Shown here piece after piece: positions 1 through 8,179 of a stretch of DNA of 64,000 nucleotides (within the stretch, counting starts at the first letter, position 1; every line of letters starts with the position of its first letter). Under the pieces are notes generated by a model. The model searched no databases and had not been told where the DNA came from. It saw nothing but the letters and a program-made list of their open reading frames with translations. The stretch spans positions 1 to 64,000 of the forward strand of contig NZ_JAOANW010000019.1 of the NCBI RefSeq assembly GCF_026162365.1, written 5' to 3'. This DNA comes from Nitratireductor luteus. Its GTDB lineage: Bacteria; Pseudomonadota; Alphaproteobacteria; Rhizobiales; Rhizobiaceae. The position numbers were made by a program, and so were the translations under genes.

Positions 1-356
1 GACCTGCCGGCTCTGGATCTGATGGCATAGTGTGGCAGTCTTCGTGCTGACCACGGACAGAAGCATGATCCTGGCGGCGTGATAATCACTCGAAGGGACT
101 TGACGAGCAAAGGCCCATTACAGAAGCATTGCGCGTTACGTCATTGTGCGCAGCAGTGCAGCCCGCATTGGACAGTGGGCAATAGCGTCTTCGATCTGGC
201 AGACATAGTCAGCTGGCTTCTGACAGACCATCTTACCTGGCCTGCCGTCGTCATCCTGTCCATCGGAGATCAGATCGATACAGCGGTCACCTTGAGACCC
301 CGAGTCGGAAGCAAGGACGGTTGGCCCCACGCGCCAATCGGCGCATATTGAGCGTG
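1..356. other. No recognisable gene at the window edge
   Basis: Short open frames exist on both strands, but none has a recognisable domain, signal peptide or convincing ribosome binding site. Composition is mixed and the stretch may hold a decayed gene whose body lies outside the window. Nothing firm can be called here. Confidence 0.4.
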
Positions 357-716
357 ATGACACGTGTGCGTCTGATCTTGTGCTGCCTTGTGCTTTTCCT
401 GTTATCAGCGGCATCGATGCTGGAGAAGCCGGAGGTTTCTGCTGCCGTGCTGGGCGCCGCCGCGGCAGCGTTCCATCACCAGCCATCCGAGCAGACGCCC
501 TGCAAGGGCCTTGCGATGGCCACCCCAAGCTGCCCTGCCATGTGCACTCCTGCTCACGCGGTGTCGCCGAACACTGTGCCACCGGTTACCGTCTTGGCAG
601 CTTTCTTTCGCCCCCCTGATCAGCGGGTCAGGTGCTCGTTTAGCAGACCTGATCCTGACCCACCGAAGCTGAATTCCTTCACCTGCGTGGGCTGCTGTTT
701 CGCGCATACGGGCTGA
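357..716 (+). CDS. Small Cys/Met-containing exported protein, unknown function
   Basis: Predicted 119 aa. The start at 357 is chosen because the translated product then opens directly with a hydrophobic signal or membrane segment (residues about 4-19). The middle carries closely spaced Cys and Met residues (PCKGLAMATPSCPAMC), followed by a hydrophobic stretch and a Pro-rich tail ending in CVGCC. The layout resembles the protein at 1787-2128, which also has a signal segment, a Cys/Met-rich centre and a Pro-rich tail. Such small proteins occur beside copper genes, so periplasmic metal binding is plausible, but this is inference from context and composition; no named family is assigned. Confidence 0.5.
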   Translation: MTRVRLILCCLVLFLLSAASMLEKPEVSAAVLGAAAAAFHHQPSEQTPCKGLAMATPSCPAMCTPAHAVSPNTVPPVTVLAAFFRPPDQRVRCSFSRPDPDPPKLNSFTCVGCCFAHTG

Positions 717-915
717 AGGCGTCCGGCGATGCGCTGTCGTCGCCGGGCAGTTGTCAATCAACAGTAGGGTGAGCGAGGAAAATGTCAGCCGCCGTCCAAG
801 ACAGAACCGAGGTGATGCTGAGGTACCCTGTGCGAAGGCACCCCTACTCCGGTGTCAGGCATGATTCTAAAGCGCGATACTATGTTTCAAGACTAGGCCC
901 GACCTAATCACAACG

Positions 916-1413
916 GTGCTGGAGGATTTCAAACCGCACGCGGGACGTCAAAGCGTGCAGCACTTCTACCGGCTTCTGCGATACATAAACCGACCGGACG
1001 GTCGTTTCGAGACGACGGACTGCGGGTTGACCAAGCGCCTTTATCGATTGCCCAGTTCCCCTTTTCCGGAAAAGAGCGGCTGTCTGGGCGGCCGTCTCAT
1101 GCTGATCTTTCGGGATTTGGATCAGAACTGCTCCAAGAAGCACATCTTCAAACTGATCCGGAAAATGCAGCGGCAACTGATCAATTTCGGTAAGGATGCC
1201 AACTATGTAAGCTTTGTGGTTGGTCCATTTCCGACGCTGTTCCTTGAGACCCGAAAGCGCGGCCTTCAAGTCGACATCGAGTTTGCGATGTGGGGCGATT
1301 CCTTCGAGGAAGCCATGGCCCGGTTCGACGAGGTTGTTGGCCTCATGGAAAGAACGATTGTCGAATGCGATAAAAACGGCATGCACCGCAAACCCATCAA
1401 AAGCGGCATTTGA
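916..1413 (+). CDS. Conserved-looking hypothetical protein (165 aa)
   Basis: The frame opens with GTG at 916. The product has no signal peptide or membrane segment, so it should be cytoplasmic. It is basic, with a central part that looks structured (GGRLMLIFRDLDQNCSKKH, then amphipathic helices) and a C-terminal helix-rich part. The antisense frame over the same bases is long but has the composition of a shadow. No domain was recognised. It lies between two small exported proteins and ahead of the thiol-redox cluster, with 370 bases of apparently empty DNA behind it, so its relation to that cluster is unclear. Confidence 0.55.
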   Translation: MLEDFKPHAGRQSVQHFYRLLRYINRPDGRFETTDCGLTKRLYRLPSSPFPEKSGCLGGRLMLIFRDLDQNCSKKHIFKLIRKMQRQLINFGKDANYVSFVVGPFPTLFLETRKRGLQVDIEFAMWGDSFEEAMARFDEVVGLMERTIVECDKNGMHRKPIKSGI

Positions 1414-1786
1414 GGGCAGTGGAGCCGCCCTTGAGCTTCCAGCGGCTGAAACGCCTACCTGGGCAGTCGTACGATCGAGCTTCCACGGTCGTGCTTATCG
1501 AAGGATTTCGGGTCCCTCCCTACTGCACCCTGTCGGACGCTTGACAGAAACCTACGGCCGCCAGGCAGGAACCTCTTGGCTGACGGGGGCACTCCTGGAA
1601 GGTGCCGAATAAGAAAACTTTCCGTCGCCTTGTTGTTGACCTCAAGAAGCGCCATGCCGCAGCGGTCGGCCGGGCGACGAAACGAATGCCGAGACAAATG
1701 CTTCAGATCGCTCGCTTTCGCAGCGTGACGAACGGTCGCTTGTAAGGGTATTGGCAGGCTGGGAGAAGCTCCCTATATTGCGCGGT
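1414..1786. other. Intergenic region, probable promoter region of the redox/metal cluster
   Basis: No supported gene is visible; open frames on either strand here look like shadows. The stretch precedes the first exported protein of the long co-directional cluster and is the most likely place for its promoter. No clear MerR-type or CsoR-type operator was recognised by eye. Confidence 0.35.
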
Positions 1787-2128
1787 ATGAAAAGTCTTCG
1801 CTGTGTAATCACCGCGCTGCTATTCTTCGCTCTTGGGGCGGGGACAGCTTGGGCTGTGGTTCAAGACGATGGCACTATGCAGGCGACCATGGAAGCTTCC
1901 GTGGATCAGCCCCTGCCAGGCGGCTGCAATGATTGTGGCGGCGACGATACTGGCATGACATCGGCGGCGTGCGCAGCCATGGGCCCATGCATGCATGGCT
2001 TGGCGTCTGCCGAGACGAATACCTCCCTGCGACCGGATTCGGTTACCTACTCGACCGGTTCTGAGCATTTCGCTGGCCTCAGGGGCTTGCCAGAGCCCTT
2101 CCCTCCAAAAACCAACATCCTCGTCTAG
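1787..2128 (+). CDS. Small Cys/Met-rich exported protein
   Basis: Predicted 113 aa starting at ATG 1787; an upstream TTG-started extension is not needed. Residues 1-23 form a clean signal peptide ending at AWA. The mature part has a GCNDCGGDDTGM motif, then AACAAMGPCMHG, i.e. four Cys with several Met and His, and ends with a Pro-rich tail. It resembles the 357-716 product in design. A periplasmic copper or mercury binding role is inferred from these residues and from the neighbouring thiol-redox and copper-assembly genes; no biochemical family is assigned. Confidence 0.6.
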   Translation: MKSLRCVITALLFFALGAGTAWAVVQDDGTMQATMEASVDQPLPGGCNDCGGDDTGMTSAACAAMGPCMHGLASAETNTSLRPDSVTYSTGSEHFAGLRGLPEPFPPKTNILV

Positions 2129-2266
2129 GACGGCTCTCGCCGCATCTCGCGGTGATTTCGTCCCCGTCCGGGTCGGCACGCATTTGTGCAGCCGCCCGTT
2201 TCCAGTCCACCCGCGTTCAGAAGCCGCTTCGGCACGCGCGGGAAAATTGGAAAATATGAGGATGCT

Positions 2267-2893
2267 ATGTCTTCCGCTCCACAAACGGCTCACATAAGTG
2301 CGAGTCCTGAACCGGCTCGTACAGCAGATGCGATAAGCGCACAGGAAGCGCCGTCGCCTGCGCGCCGTCGCGTGCTCATGATCCTGCCGTTGGCAGCGTT
2401 CCTCGCACTCGCTGTCATGCTGGCGTGGGGATTGGGACGCAACGCAAGTGTGCTGCCCTCGGCGCTGATCGGCAAACCTGTGCCTGAATTCACGCTTCCA
2501 CCGGTCCAGGGAAGGACGCTTGGTCTTTCCAGCACGGATCTGGAAGGCGAGGTTTCCCTCGTCAACGTCTTTGCGTCCTGGTGCACCGCCTGCCGGGAAG
2601 AGCACCCGGTCTTCATGGAGCTTAAGAGAACCAACGCCGTCCCCATCCACGGCATCAACTACAAGGACAGGCCGCAGGACGCGGAAAAATGGCTCAACAC
2701 CATGGGCGATCCGTATACGCGGACTGGCGCAGATCTGAACGGCCGCGTCTCGATCGATTGGGGCGTCTACGGCGTGCCGGAGACCTTCGTGATCGACAAG
2801 GAGGGCCGCATTGCTTTCAAGCATGTCGGCGCCGTCACGCCGGAGGTTTATCGCGAAAGAATAGCCCCGATCATTGCGGAGCTACGCCGATGA
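2267..2893 (+). CDS. Membrane-anchored thioredoxin-like protein, CcmG/DsbE type
   Basis: Predicted 208 aa. ATG 2267 is preferred over an upstream frame extension because it gives a normal N-tail followed by one transmembrane segment (about residues 37-58). The periplasmic part is a TlpA/CcmG-type thioredoxin fold: redox motif WCTAC at Cys106/Cys109 and the cis-proline region GVPETFVID. CcmG-like proteins reduce apocytochrome c or other periplasmic cysteines, fed with electrons by CcdA, which is present at 10584-11354. Its stop codon overlaps the start of the next gene as ATGA, implying translational coupling with the second thioredoxin. Confidence 0.88.
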   Translation: MSSAPQTAHISASPEPARTADAISAQEAPSPARRRVLMILPLAAFLALAVMLAWGLGRNASVLPSALIGKPVPEFTLPPVQGRTLGLSSTDLEGEVSLVNVFASWCTACREEHPVFMELKRTNAVPIHGINYKDRPQDAEKWLNTMGDPYTRTGADLNGRVSIDWGVYGVPETFVIDKEGRIAFKHVGAVTPEVYRERIAPIIAELRR

Positions 2894-3534
2894 GGACCGG
2901 AGTTCTTGGTGTACGTCTGTCGACCGCCATCCTTATTGTCATTGCGGTGGGCGCCGTGGGGCTCACCGGAGGCGGGATTTACCACCATTTCGCAGCAACA
3001 CCGTCCGGCGAGCTCGCGGACCGGACGCCACCGGCATCGATCTCCACGCAAGCTGGAAAGGATACAGGCTCCTTGGTCATCCACGATGCGCCGCAAGCCG
3101 TTCCGAACCTTTTCTTCGTTGACGGTGACGGGCGCGAAATGTCGTTGGCGGACTTCCACGGGAGGACAATTCTGCTCAATATCTGGGCAACCTGGTGCGT
3201 GCCGTGCCGCGAGGAAATGCCTGCACTTGATCGGCTGCAGGCGAAGCTTGGCGGACCCGGTTTCGAAGTCGTGCCGCTTTCGATTGATCGCGACGGTCTT
3301 CCAAAGGTCAAGGCCTTCTATGACGAACTCGGCCTTGAGGCGATCGGCATCTATCTCGACGCGTCCGGCAAGGCGGCCTACCGGCTGGGAGCCGTCGGAA
3401 TCCCGACGACATTGCTGATCAATCCCGATGGCCTGGAGACAGGGCGCCTTGTCGGCCCCGCCGAATGGGACAGCCAAGAGTTAGTCGGTCTCATTCAACA
3501 GCAACTTGGGAAGGCGCCCGGCGAGCCGAGCTGA
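2890..3534 (+). CDS. TlpA-family thiol:disulfide oxidoreductase
   Basis: Predicted 214 aa; start ATG 2890 overlaps the upstream stop by ATGA. One N-terminal transmembrane segment (about 9-31) anchors a periplasmic thioredoxin domain with WCVPC (Cys103/Cys106) and the GIPTT cis-proline loop. TlpA proteins in alphaproteobacteria keep copper-site cysteines of SCO and CoxB reduced. An SCO gene lies at 6104-6790, so this protein may serve it, although the oxidase itself is absent here. Being paired with a CcmG-like protein, it could act on a separate client. Confidence 0.88.
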   Translation: MRTGVLGVRLSTAILIVIAVGAVGLTGGGIYHHFAATPSGELADRTPPASISTQAGKDTGSLVIHDAPQAVPNLFFVDGDGREMSLADFHGRTILLNIWATWCVPCREEMPALDRLQAKLGGPGFEVVPLSIDRDGLPKVKAFYDELGLEAIGIYLDASGKAAYRLGAVGIPTTLLINPDGLETGRLVGPAEWDSQELVGLIQQQLGKAPGEPS

Positions 3535-3563
3535 ACCTTCACGTTTGGAAACGGAAATTCGAA

Positions 3564-4514
3564 ATGAAAACAATGATCAAACTACTGGCTATTCCGGTAC
3601 TCGTTGCCGTTACAGTGCCTGCCGGGCTCGCGACCGCCGAACAGGTACCAAATTCGGGCACAGCGGGCGTCGAGGCAAGTCAGCATGCAGATAACCTGGC
3701 GCCGAGCCGCTTTGGCGGGCACGTCCACGCTCTCGCGGTCAATCCGCAGACGAAGGAACTTTTCCTTGGCGCTCGGCCAATCTACCGCAGCACCGATGAG
3801 GGGAAATCCTGGGCGGCGATCGACGGCATTCCCAAGTCCGAAGAGCGGGCGAACATAACGTCCGTTTCGATTGATCCCACCGACCCGCTGGTGATGTACG
3901 CAACCGGCCACGGCGTCGGCGTGGTCAAGAGCACCGACGGCGGCGCAACCTGGCATTCCGCCAGCTCGGGTCTTGGCGGCATGTCTACCGAGGGTTTTTC
4001 GATCGACGGCAAGGACCAGAACAAGCTCTACGTCTGGGTTCTCGGCACCGGGCTCTATCGCAGCACGGATGCCGGGGCGTCATGGCAACGGGTTGATGAT
4101 GGGCCGAAGAAGCAGGAGATCCGCAGCCTGGTCTCGGTCAACGGTCCCACCGGGATGGGCGGCATCTGGCTTTACGCTGGACTGGATACCGGCGTGGTGA
4201 AAAGCCCCGACTGCTTCTGCGGCTGGGATCGGCTTTCGAACGAAGGGCTCCCCGAGGGTCGGGTCTATAGCCTCGCCGTCGACCCGTCGAAACCTGAAGT
4301 CCTTTACGCAGGACTGCGCCAGGGCGTCTTCAAGACGACAGATGGTGGGCAAAGCTGGAGTCAGGCGACCGATCTGGTCGAGGACGCGGTCGTCACGGTA
4401 GATGCCGGCGACCCCGACCGGATCTATGCCGTCGGCGCAGACGGCACGCTCGCCGTCAGCAGGAATGCCGGCGAGCAGTGGACAACGACGGAGGTGGACG
4501 ATGCAGAAGGCTAA
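3564..4514 (+). CDS. Exported BNR/Asp-box beta-propeller with CFC motif (F510_1955-like)
   Basis: Predicted 316 aa from ATG 3564, with a signal peptide (about 1-24, ending TAEQ). The mature protein is built of repeated Asp-box units (S-T-D-G-G-x-W and variants) typical of sialidase-like beta-propellers. NCBI names this group F510_1955 family glycosylhydrolase, but no sialidase catalytic set is evident and enzymatic activity is unproven. A Cys217-Phe-Cys219-x-Trp221 motif sits between two propeller blades and recurs in the paralog at 6817-7698. The end overlaps the next gene by 14 bases. Periplasmic metal handling is inferred from context. Confidence 0.85.
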   Translation: MKTMIKLLAIPVLVAVTVPAGLATAEQVPNSGTAGVEASQHADNLAPSRFGGHVHALAVNPQTKELFLGARPIYRSTDEGKSWAAIDGIPKSEERANITSVSIDPTDPLVMYATGHGVGVVKSTDGGATWHSASSGLGGMSTEGFSIDGKDQNKLYVWVLGTGLYRSTDAGASWQRVDDGPKKQEIRSLVSVNGPTGMGGIWLYAGLDTGVVKSPDCFCGWDRLSNEGLPEGRVYSLAVDPSKPEVLYAGLRQGVFKTTDGGQSWSQATDLVEDAVVTVDAGDPDRIYAVGADGTLAVSRNAGEQWTTTEVDDAEG

Positions 4515-5070
4515 CGCAACGAGCGCCGGATCTGCCGCCAAGGGATTCCTCATACCCCTGGTTGTTATCGCTGTGATGGCCGGCGGTGTTGCCATGGCGG
4601 TCTATCGGGCCGCGGTTCCGCAGCCGCCCCAGGCCAGCTACAGCGAGATCGCGCCCGTAGAGGCGACAGTGGGCGCGTCGCTGGCCATCGACAGGGAAGA
4701 GGCGGAGCTCGGCGAGATGACAGTTGAGGAGGTGGCCAGTGCTACCTTCCGCCTGAAAAATACCGGTACCCAACCCGTCGAGTTCAGCCAGGTCCGCACC
4801 TCTTGCATGTGCACCTTCGCCAAAATCGCTCTGCCCGACGGCAACAGCCCGGAGTTCAACATGGCAATGCACAATGATGCCACCGCCAACACCTGGAAAG
4901 GCGTTCTCGCCCCCGGCGAGGAAGCGTTGGTCACCGTCACCTACAAGCCGTCGCTGATGCCTGTGGAGGGTTCCGTGGCGCGGAACGTCAAGTTCGCCAC
5001 CACCGACCCGCAAAACCCGGTTGTCGAGCTCGGCGTGCACGCAACCGTCAAGGGAGGCGCTACGGGATGA
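4501..5070 (+). CDS. DUF1573-family exported protein with CMC motif
   Basis: Predicted 189 aa from ATG 4501, which lies inside the end of the propeller gene (coupled translation). One N-terminal membrane segment (about 16-37) is followed by an Ig/ASPM-like DUF1573 domain: the phrase FRLKNTGTQPVEF, then Cys102-Met-Cys104, then a beta-rich part ending in a typical TVTYKP strand. DUF1573 proteins are periplasmic and often sit beside copper or cytochrome genes. The Cys-Met-Cys pair is a plausible Cu(I) site. No catalytic role is known. Confidence 0.82.
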   Translation: MQKANATSAGSAAKGFLIPLVVIAVMAGGVAMAVYRAAVPQPPQASYSEIAPVEATVGASLAIDREEAELGEMTVEEVASATFRLKNTGTQPVEFSQVRTSCMCTFAKIALPDGNSPEFNMAMHNDATANTWKGVLAPGEEALVTVTYKPSLMPVEGSVARNVKFATTDPQNPVVELGVHATVKGGATG

Positions 5071-5119
5071 AGACCAACCGAACACCACAATCACACGGGA
5101 ACCAGAGAGAGGACCACCA

Positions 5120-5764
5120 ATGAGCACTTCCGTCCCAGAGACATCGCTGAGCGCGGATATATTCCGATACATCCGCTATCAGCTGCGCGGCCGGCGTGGC
5201 CTGATCGTTGCTGCAATCGCCTTAGGCGTGCCGGCGCTTTGGCTCGGTTGGCCGTGGCTCGTCATGGCGGGTCTGGCGCCGCTTCTGATTGCACTTGCAC
5301 CCTGCGCCATCATGTGCGGCCTGGGCTTGTGCGTGATGAAGTCCTGCTCGAAAACAGGTTCTGGTGAAGCAAGTTCCTGTTCAAAATCGCAAGCAGGCGA
5401 CCAGACGGCCGCTTCGGTGGCCGCAAACGGATCAACAGACGAGGCGACGGCCCCCTTGGCCATCGCCGCTCCATCCAACCGCGATTTGGGTTCGGTTGAA
5501 GATCCAAGTTTCACTCAACCCGCTCAGGCCGATTCCGCTTCAAATCTGGGCGAAGTAGATTGCTGCTCGAAATCGCAAGGCGACCAGACCGCCGCGCCAG
5601 TCGCTGCAACCAAATCGACGAATGGCGTTGCCCAGCCCCTGCCCATCGCCGACCCGTCCGACACCAATTTAGATTCGGTTGACGGCCAAACCGTGCCTCA
5701 ACCCGAGCACGCCGGACCTTTGGCCGGTAAAACTCCCAACCAGGAAAAGGAGACGTTCCATTGA
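5120..5764 (+). CDS. Membrane protein with duplicated Cys-containing tail, unknown function
   Basis: Predicted 214 aa from ATG 5120, 9 bases after an AGAGAGGA stretch. Two hydrophobic segments (about 29-45 and 48-68) lead into a low-complexity soluble tail rich in Ser, Ala, Asp and Gln. The tail holds two copies of a roughly 62-residue unit, each opening with a CSKSQ..GDQTAA signature, plus an earlier CSK. The end (TTGA) overlaps the start of the Met-rich protein. The family is not recognised; the Cys residues and operon position suggest a membrane-tethered metal-binding role. Confidence 0.6.
   Translation: MSTSVPETSLSADIFRYIRYQLRGRRGLIVAAIALGVPALWLGWPWLVMAGLAPLLIALAPCAIMCGLGLCVMKSCSKTGSGEASSCSKSQAGDQTAASVAANGSTDEATAPLAIAAPSNRDLGSVEDPSFTQPAQADSASNLGEVDCCSKSQGDQTAAPVAATKSTNGVAQPLPIADPSDTNLDSVDGQTVPQPEHAGPLAGKTPNQEKETFH
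5375..5740 (+). repeat. Imperfect tandem duplication (period about 186 bp) inside the gene
   Basis: Two adjacent units encode matching series: CSKSQ, GDQTAA, VAA.., PLPIA or PLAIA, PS..N or PS..T, DLGSVE or NLDSVD. Unit 1 starts near 5375 and unit 2 near 5561. The DNA is also visibly similar, so this is a duplication that has since diverged, with in-frame small indels. Confidence 0.65.
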
Positions 5765-6039
5765 ACAAGACATCGAAAATACTGACGACCGCATTCACCA
5801 TAGCAGCTCTCGCCGCCTCGCCGGTCGCCTTTGCGCAGGACGACACCGAGACCGGCCAGCCGGCACAGTCTCAAGACATGCAGGAGATGATGGAGGGCAT
5901 GCAGGGCAACGGCATGGGGATGATGGGCATGATGTCCCAGATGAACGAGATGATGAGCAACTGCAACAAAATGATGCAGGCCATGATGTCGGACATGGAC
6001 ATGCCCGCAGAAGAGGGCGAGCAGCCAAACGGAGGCTGA
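5761..6039 (+). CDS. Methionine-rich periplasmic peptide, putative copper sponge
   Basis: Predicted 92 aa, starting with TTG 5761 in a TTGA overlap with the preceding stop; GGAGA lies just upstream. Residues 1-25 form a signal peptide ending FAQ. The mature chain is dominated by Met (MQEMMEGMQGNGMGMMGMM and later MMQAMM), with a single Cys in SNCNKMM. Met-rich segments of this sort bind Cu(I) or Ag(I) in proteins such as PcoC, CopK and CusF-like carriers. Binding here is inferred from composition only. Confidence 0.75.
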   Translation: MNKTSKILTTAFTIAALAASPVAFAQDDTETGQPAQSQDMQEMMEGMQGNGMGMMGMMSQMNEMMSNCNKMMQAMMSDMDMPAEEGEQPNGG

Positions 6040-6103
6040 GCAGCAAAGATCGGCGGGCTCGCTTTCCGCGAGCCGCCGCACCTGACTGTGAAGGAGAAAT
6101 AGC

Positions 6104-6790
6104 ATGATTTCCAGGCGTCACGTCGTCGGAGGCATGATCGGCAGCATTATCGTTCTGGCGCCTGGCCTCGTATCAGCCCATTCGCTGGAAGACGTGCAGC
6201 AGGACCTCTTCGACACGGAAAAATATTTCGAGATCAAGCGCGAGCCCGCCCCGGACTTCGCGCTTCAGGACGCCGACGGCAAGTCGGTCCGCCTGCAGGA
6301 CCTTCGCGGCAAGGTCGTTGTGCTGCACTTCATATATGCCGGCTGCCCCGACGTGTGCCCGCTGCACGCGGACCGGATCGGCGAAATCCAGTCAATGGCC
6401 AATGAAACACCGATGAAGGATCGGGTGCAGTTCGTTACCGTAACCACCGACCCCGAACGCGATGTCCCGGAAGTCCTCAAGGGGTACGGTCCGGTTCACG
6501 GCCTCAATCCGACGACCAATTGGGTTTTTCTAACCAGCGGACCTGACAAGCCCGAGGACACCACCCGCAATCTTGCGGAAAAGTTCGGCCACAGCTTCAC
6601 GGTCACCGAGGAGGGATATCAGGTTCATAGCGTGGTCACCCACGTGATCGACCAAGACGGACAGTGGGTCGCCAATTTTCACGGGCTTGGGTTCGAACCC
6701 ACGAACATGGTCGTCTTCATCAACGGACTGACGAACGCCAACGTTCCCCATCATGAATCACTGTGGTCGCGAATCCGCTCATGGCTGTAG
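6104..6790 (+). CDS. SCO-family copper chaperone/thioredoxin
   Basis: Predicted 228 aa with an Arg-rich N-terminus and a membrane or signal segment (about 5-25). The thioredoxin-like fold carries the SCO copper motif CPDVC (Cys81/Cys85) and the partner His in the VHSVVTHVID strand (His175, with His180 nearby). SCO proteins deliver copper to the CuA site of cytochrome oxidase or reduce its cysteines. No oxidase subunit II gene is in the window, so the client lies elsewhere or is another cuproprotein. GGAGAAATAGC before the ATG is a good ribosome binding site. Confidence 0.9.
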   Translation: MISRRHVVGGMIGSIIVLAPGLVSAHSLEDVQQDLFDTEKYFEIKREPAPDFALQDADGKSVRLQDLRGKVVVLHFIYAGCPDVCPLHADRIGEIQSMANETPMKDRVQFVTVTTDPERDVPEVLKGYGPVHGLNPTTNWVFLTSGPDKPEDTTRNLAEKFGHSFTVTEEGYQVHSVVTHVIDQDGQWVANFHGLGFEPTNMVVFINGLTNANVPHHESLWSRIRSWL

Positions 6791-6816
6791 CCATCACACA
6801 AATGGAAACAATCTGA

Positions 6817-7698
6817 ATGCACGTCACCTCAACCGGAATGAAACGCCTGTGCGCCCGATGGTCTCTTGCCTTCGTGTTACTGGCTCTGATCGCAGCTTTG
6901 TCGATGACCGGCGTACGAGCGGGCGATGGCCCACAAGCTCCGATCATTGCGCTGACTAATGACCCCAGCAGCGGTGCCCTGCTGAAGAGCGACGGCAAAG
7001 CGCTCTACCGTAGCGTCGACCAGGGAGCCAGTTGGGCTTCGATTCCACTGCCACCATTGGCGGGCGGGAGTATAGCGGCCATTGCGGTCCCGGCGGATCG
7101 GGCCGGCGCAGTCTTCATCGCCGGGCCGGGCCTTGGCGTGCTGAGTACCGAAAACGAAGGTTCCAGCTGGACCCGATCAAACACAGGCCTGCCGAGCAAC
7201 GAAGTCACTGCGTTCGCTGCCCACGCGACCCTGGGGGAGACGCTCTATGCATTTGTTCCCGAGAACGGCATCTATCGGAGCCAGGATGCCGGCGAAAATT
7301 GGAAGCTGGTCGACAAGGGCCCTAAAGAAATTCAACAGCTGATCCACACCGACATGCAGGGGAGCATGGAAACCGGCTGGCTGTACGCGGCCACGTCGCA
7401 AGGCGTGCGCGTCTCGATGGACTGCTTCTGCTTGTGGCGCGACGCCGGCGAACTCAATGGCCAGACCGACACCGTTGCCTATGACCCGCAGCAGCCGGAG
7501 CGGCTGTACGCCGCTTCCGAGCAGGGGCTGTTTCGAAGCACGAATGGTGGCCAGGAGTGGGAGCCGGCGACGGCGCCGGACGCACTCGTGGCGGCGCTGA
7601 CCGTGACGCCCTCGGGAGTACTCTTTGCCGCCTCCATCGATGGCGCACTCTTCCGTAGCACCGACCAAGCCGAAACGTGGGAACGCTTTGGTGAGTAG
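6817..7698 (+). CDS. Second exported BNR beta-propeller with CFC motif
   Basis: Predicted 293 aa (alternative start 6838). An N-terminal hydrophobic segment is followed by Asp-box repeats (RSVDQGASW, STENEGSSW, RSQDAGENW, RSTNGGQEW, RSTDQAETW). It is a paralog of the 3564-4514 product, aligning through GIYRS-type blades and the shared D-Cys203-Phe-Cys205-x-Trp207 motif at the same point between blades. The end overlaps the cytochrome c gene by 8 bases. Divergence from its partner is high, so the duplication is old, and both copies retain the CFC.W motif, which argues that it matters. Confidence 0.83.
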   Translation: MHVTSTGMKRLCARWSLAFVLLALIAALSMTGVRAGDGPQAPIIALTNDPSSGALLKSDGKALYRSVDQGASWASIPLPPLAGGSIAAIAVPADRAGAVFIAGPGLGVLSTENEGSSWTRSNTGLPSNEVTAFAAHATLGETLYAFVPENGIYRSQDAGENWKLVDKGPKEIQQLIHTDMQGSMETGWLYAATSQGVRVSMDCFCLWRDAGELNGQTDTVAYDPQQPERLYAASEQGLFRSTNGGQEWEPATAPDALVAALTVTPSGVLFAASIDGALFRSTDQAETWERFGE

Positions 7699-8158
7699 GA
7701 GGGTTTTGGTTTGCCTGGCAGTGGTGCTTGCAGCGATATCCGCCAGCGCAGCGGGCGACTCCTTGCCGATGTTGGATTCCAAACAGGTCGAGGCAGGTCG
7801 GGCCACCTACGGACAGTACTGCGCCTCCTGTCACGGTGTTGAAGGCAAAGGCGCTGCCAATTGGCGCGAGCCGAACGCCGAAGGCGACCTGCCTCCGCCG
7901 CCTCACAACGAGGAGGGGCACACCTGGCGGCATTCAGATGCCGACCTGTACGAGATGATTAGCAAGGGATGGCGCGACCCGTTCAACAAAACCGACCGGC
8001 TCACCATGCCGCCATTCGATGAGATTCTCGAACCGGAAGAGATCGCGGCAGTGATCGCTTACCTGAAATCGCTGTGGACAGAAGAGCAGCGGCTTTACCA
8101 GCAGGAAGCAAGTGAGAATGAACCGCTTCCCGCTGAAGCAACACAGACTTCGAAATGA
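7691..8158 (+). CDS. Class I c-type cytochrome, exported
   Basis: Predicted 155 aa from GTG 7691, inside the end of the propeller gene; this start gives a clean signal peptide (about 1-20). A single haem site CASCH (Cys44, Cys47, His48) follows GQY; the distal Met is probably in LTMPPF. The C-terminus is a charged extension. It may accept electrons from the Rieske protein (12117-12674) or from a cuproenzyme, but no partner oxidase is encoded locally. Maturation would need the general Ccm system. Confidence 0.88.
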   Translation: MSRRVLVCLAVVLAAISASAAGDSLPMLDSKQVEAGRATYGQYCASCHGVEGKGAANWREPNAEGDLPPPPHNEEGHTWRHSDADLYEMISKGWRDPFNKTDRLTMPPFDEILEPEEIAAVIAYLKSLWTEEQRLYQQEASENEPLPAEATQTSK

Positions 8159-8179
8159 CTGATGCAGAAGGAAATCAAC

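Noticed and set aside
904-1386. Long minus-strand frame opposite the 916-1413 gene
   Set aside because: It is the antisense shadow of the plus-strand frame; its composition lacks domain-like features and no ribosome binding site was seen.
1820-2824. A 334-codon minus-strand frame across the TlpA region
   Set aside because: Antisense to a clear thioredoxin gene; no domain and typical shadow composition.
3564-4514. Calling the propeller a true sialidase or glycosyl hydrolase
   Set aside because: Asp-boxes alone are structural; no Arg triad or nucleophile Tyr/Glu arrangement could be identified, so no enzymatic claim is made.
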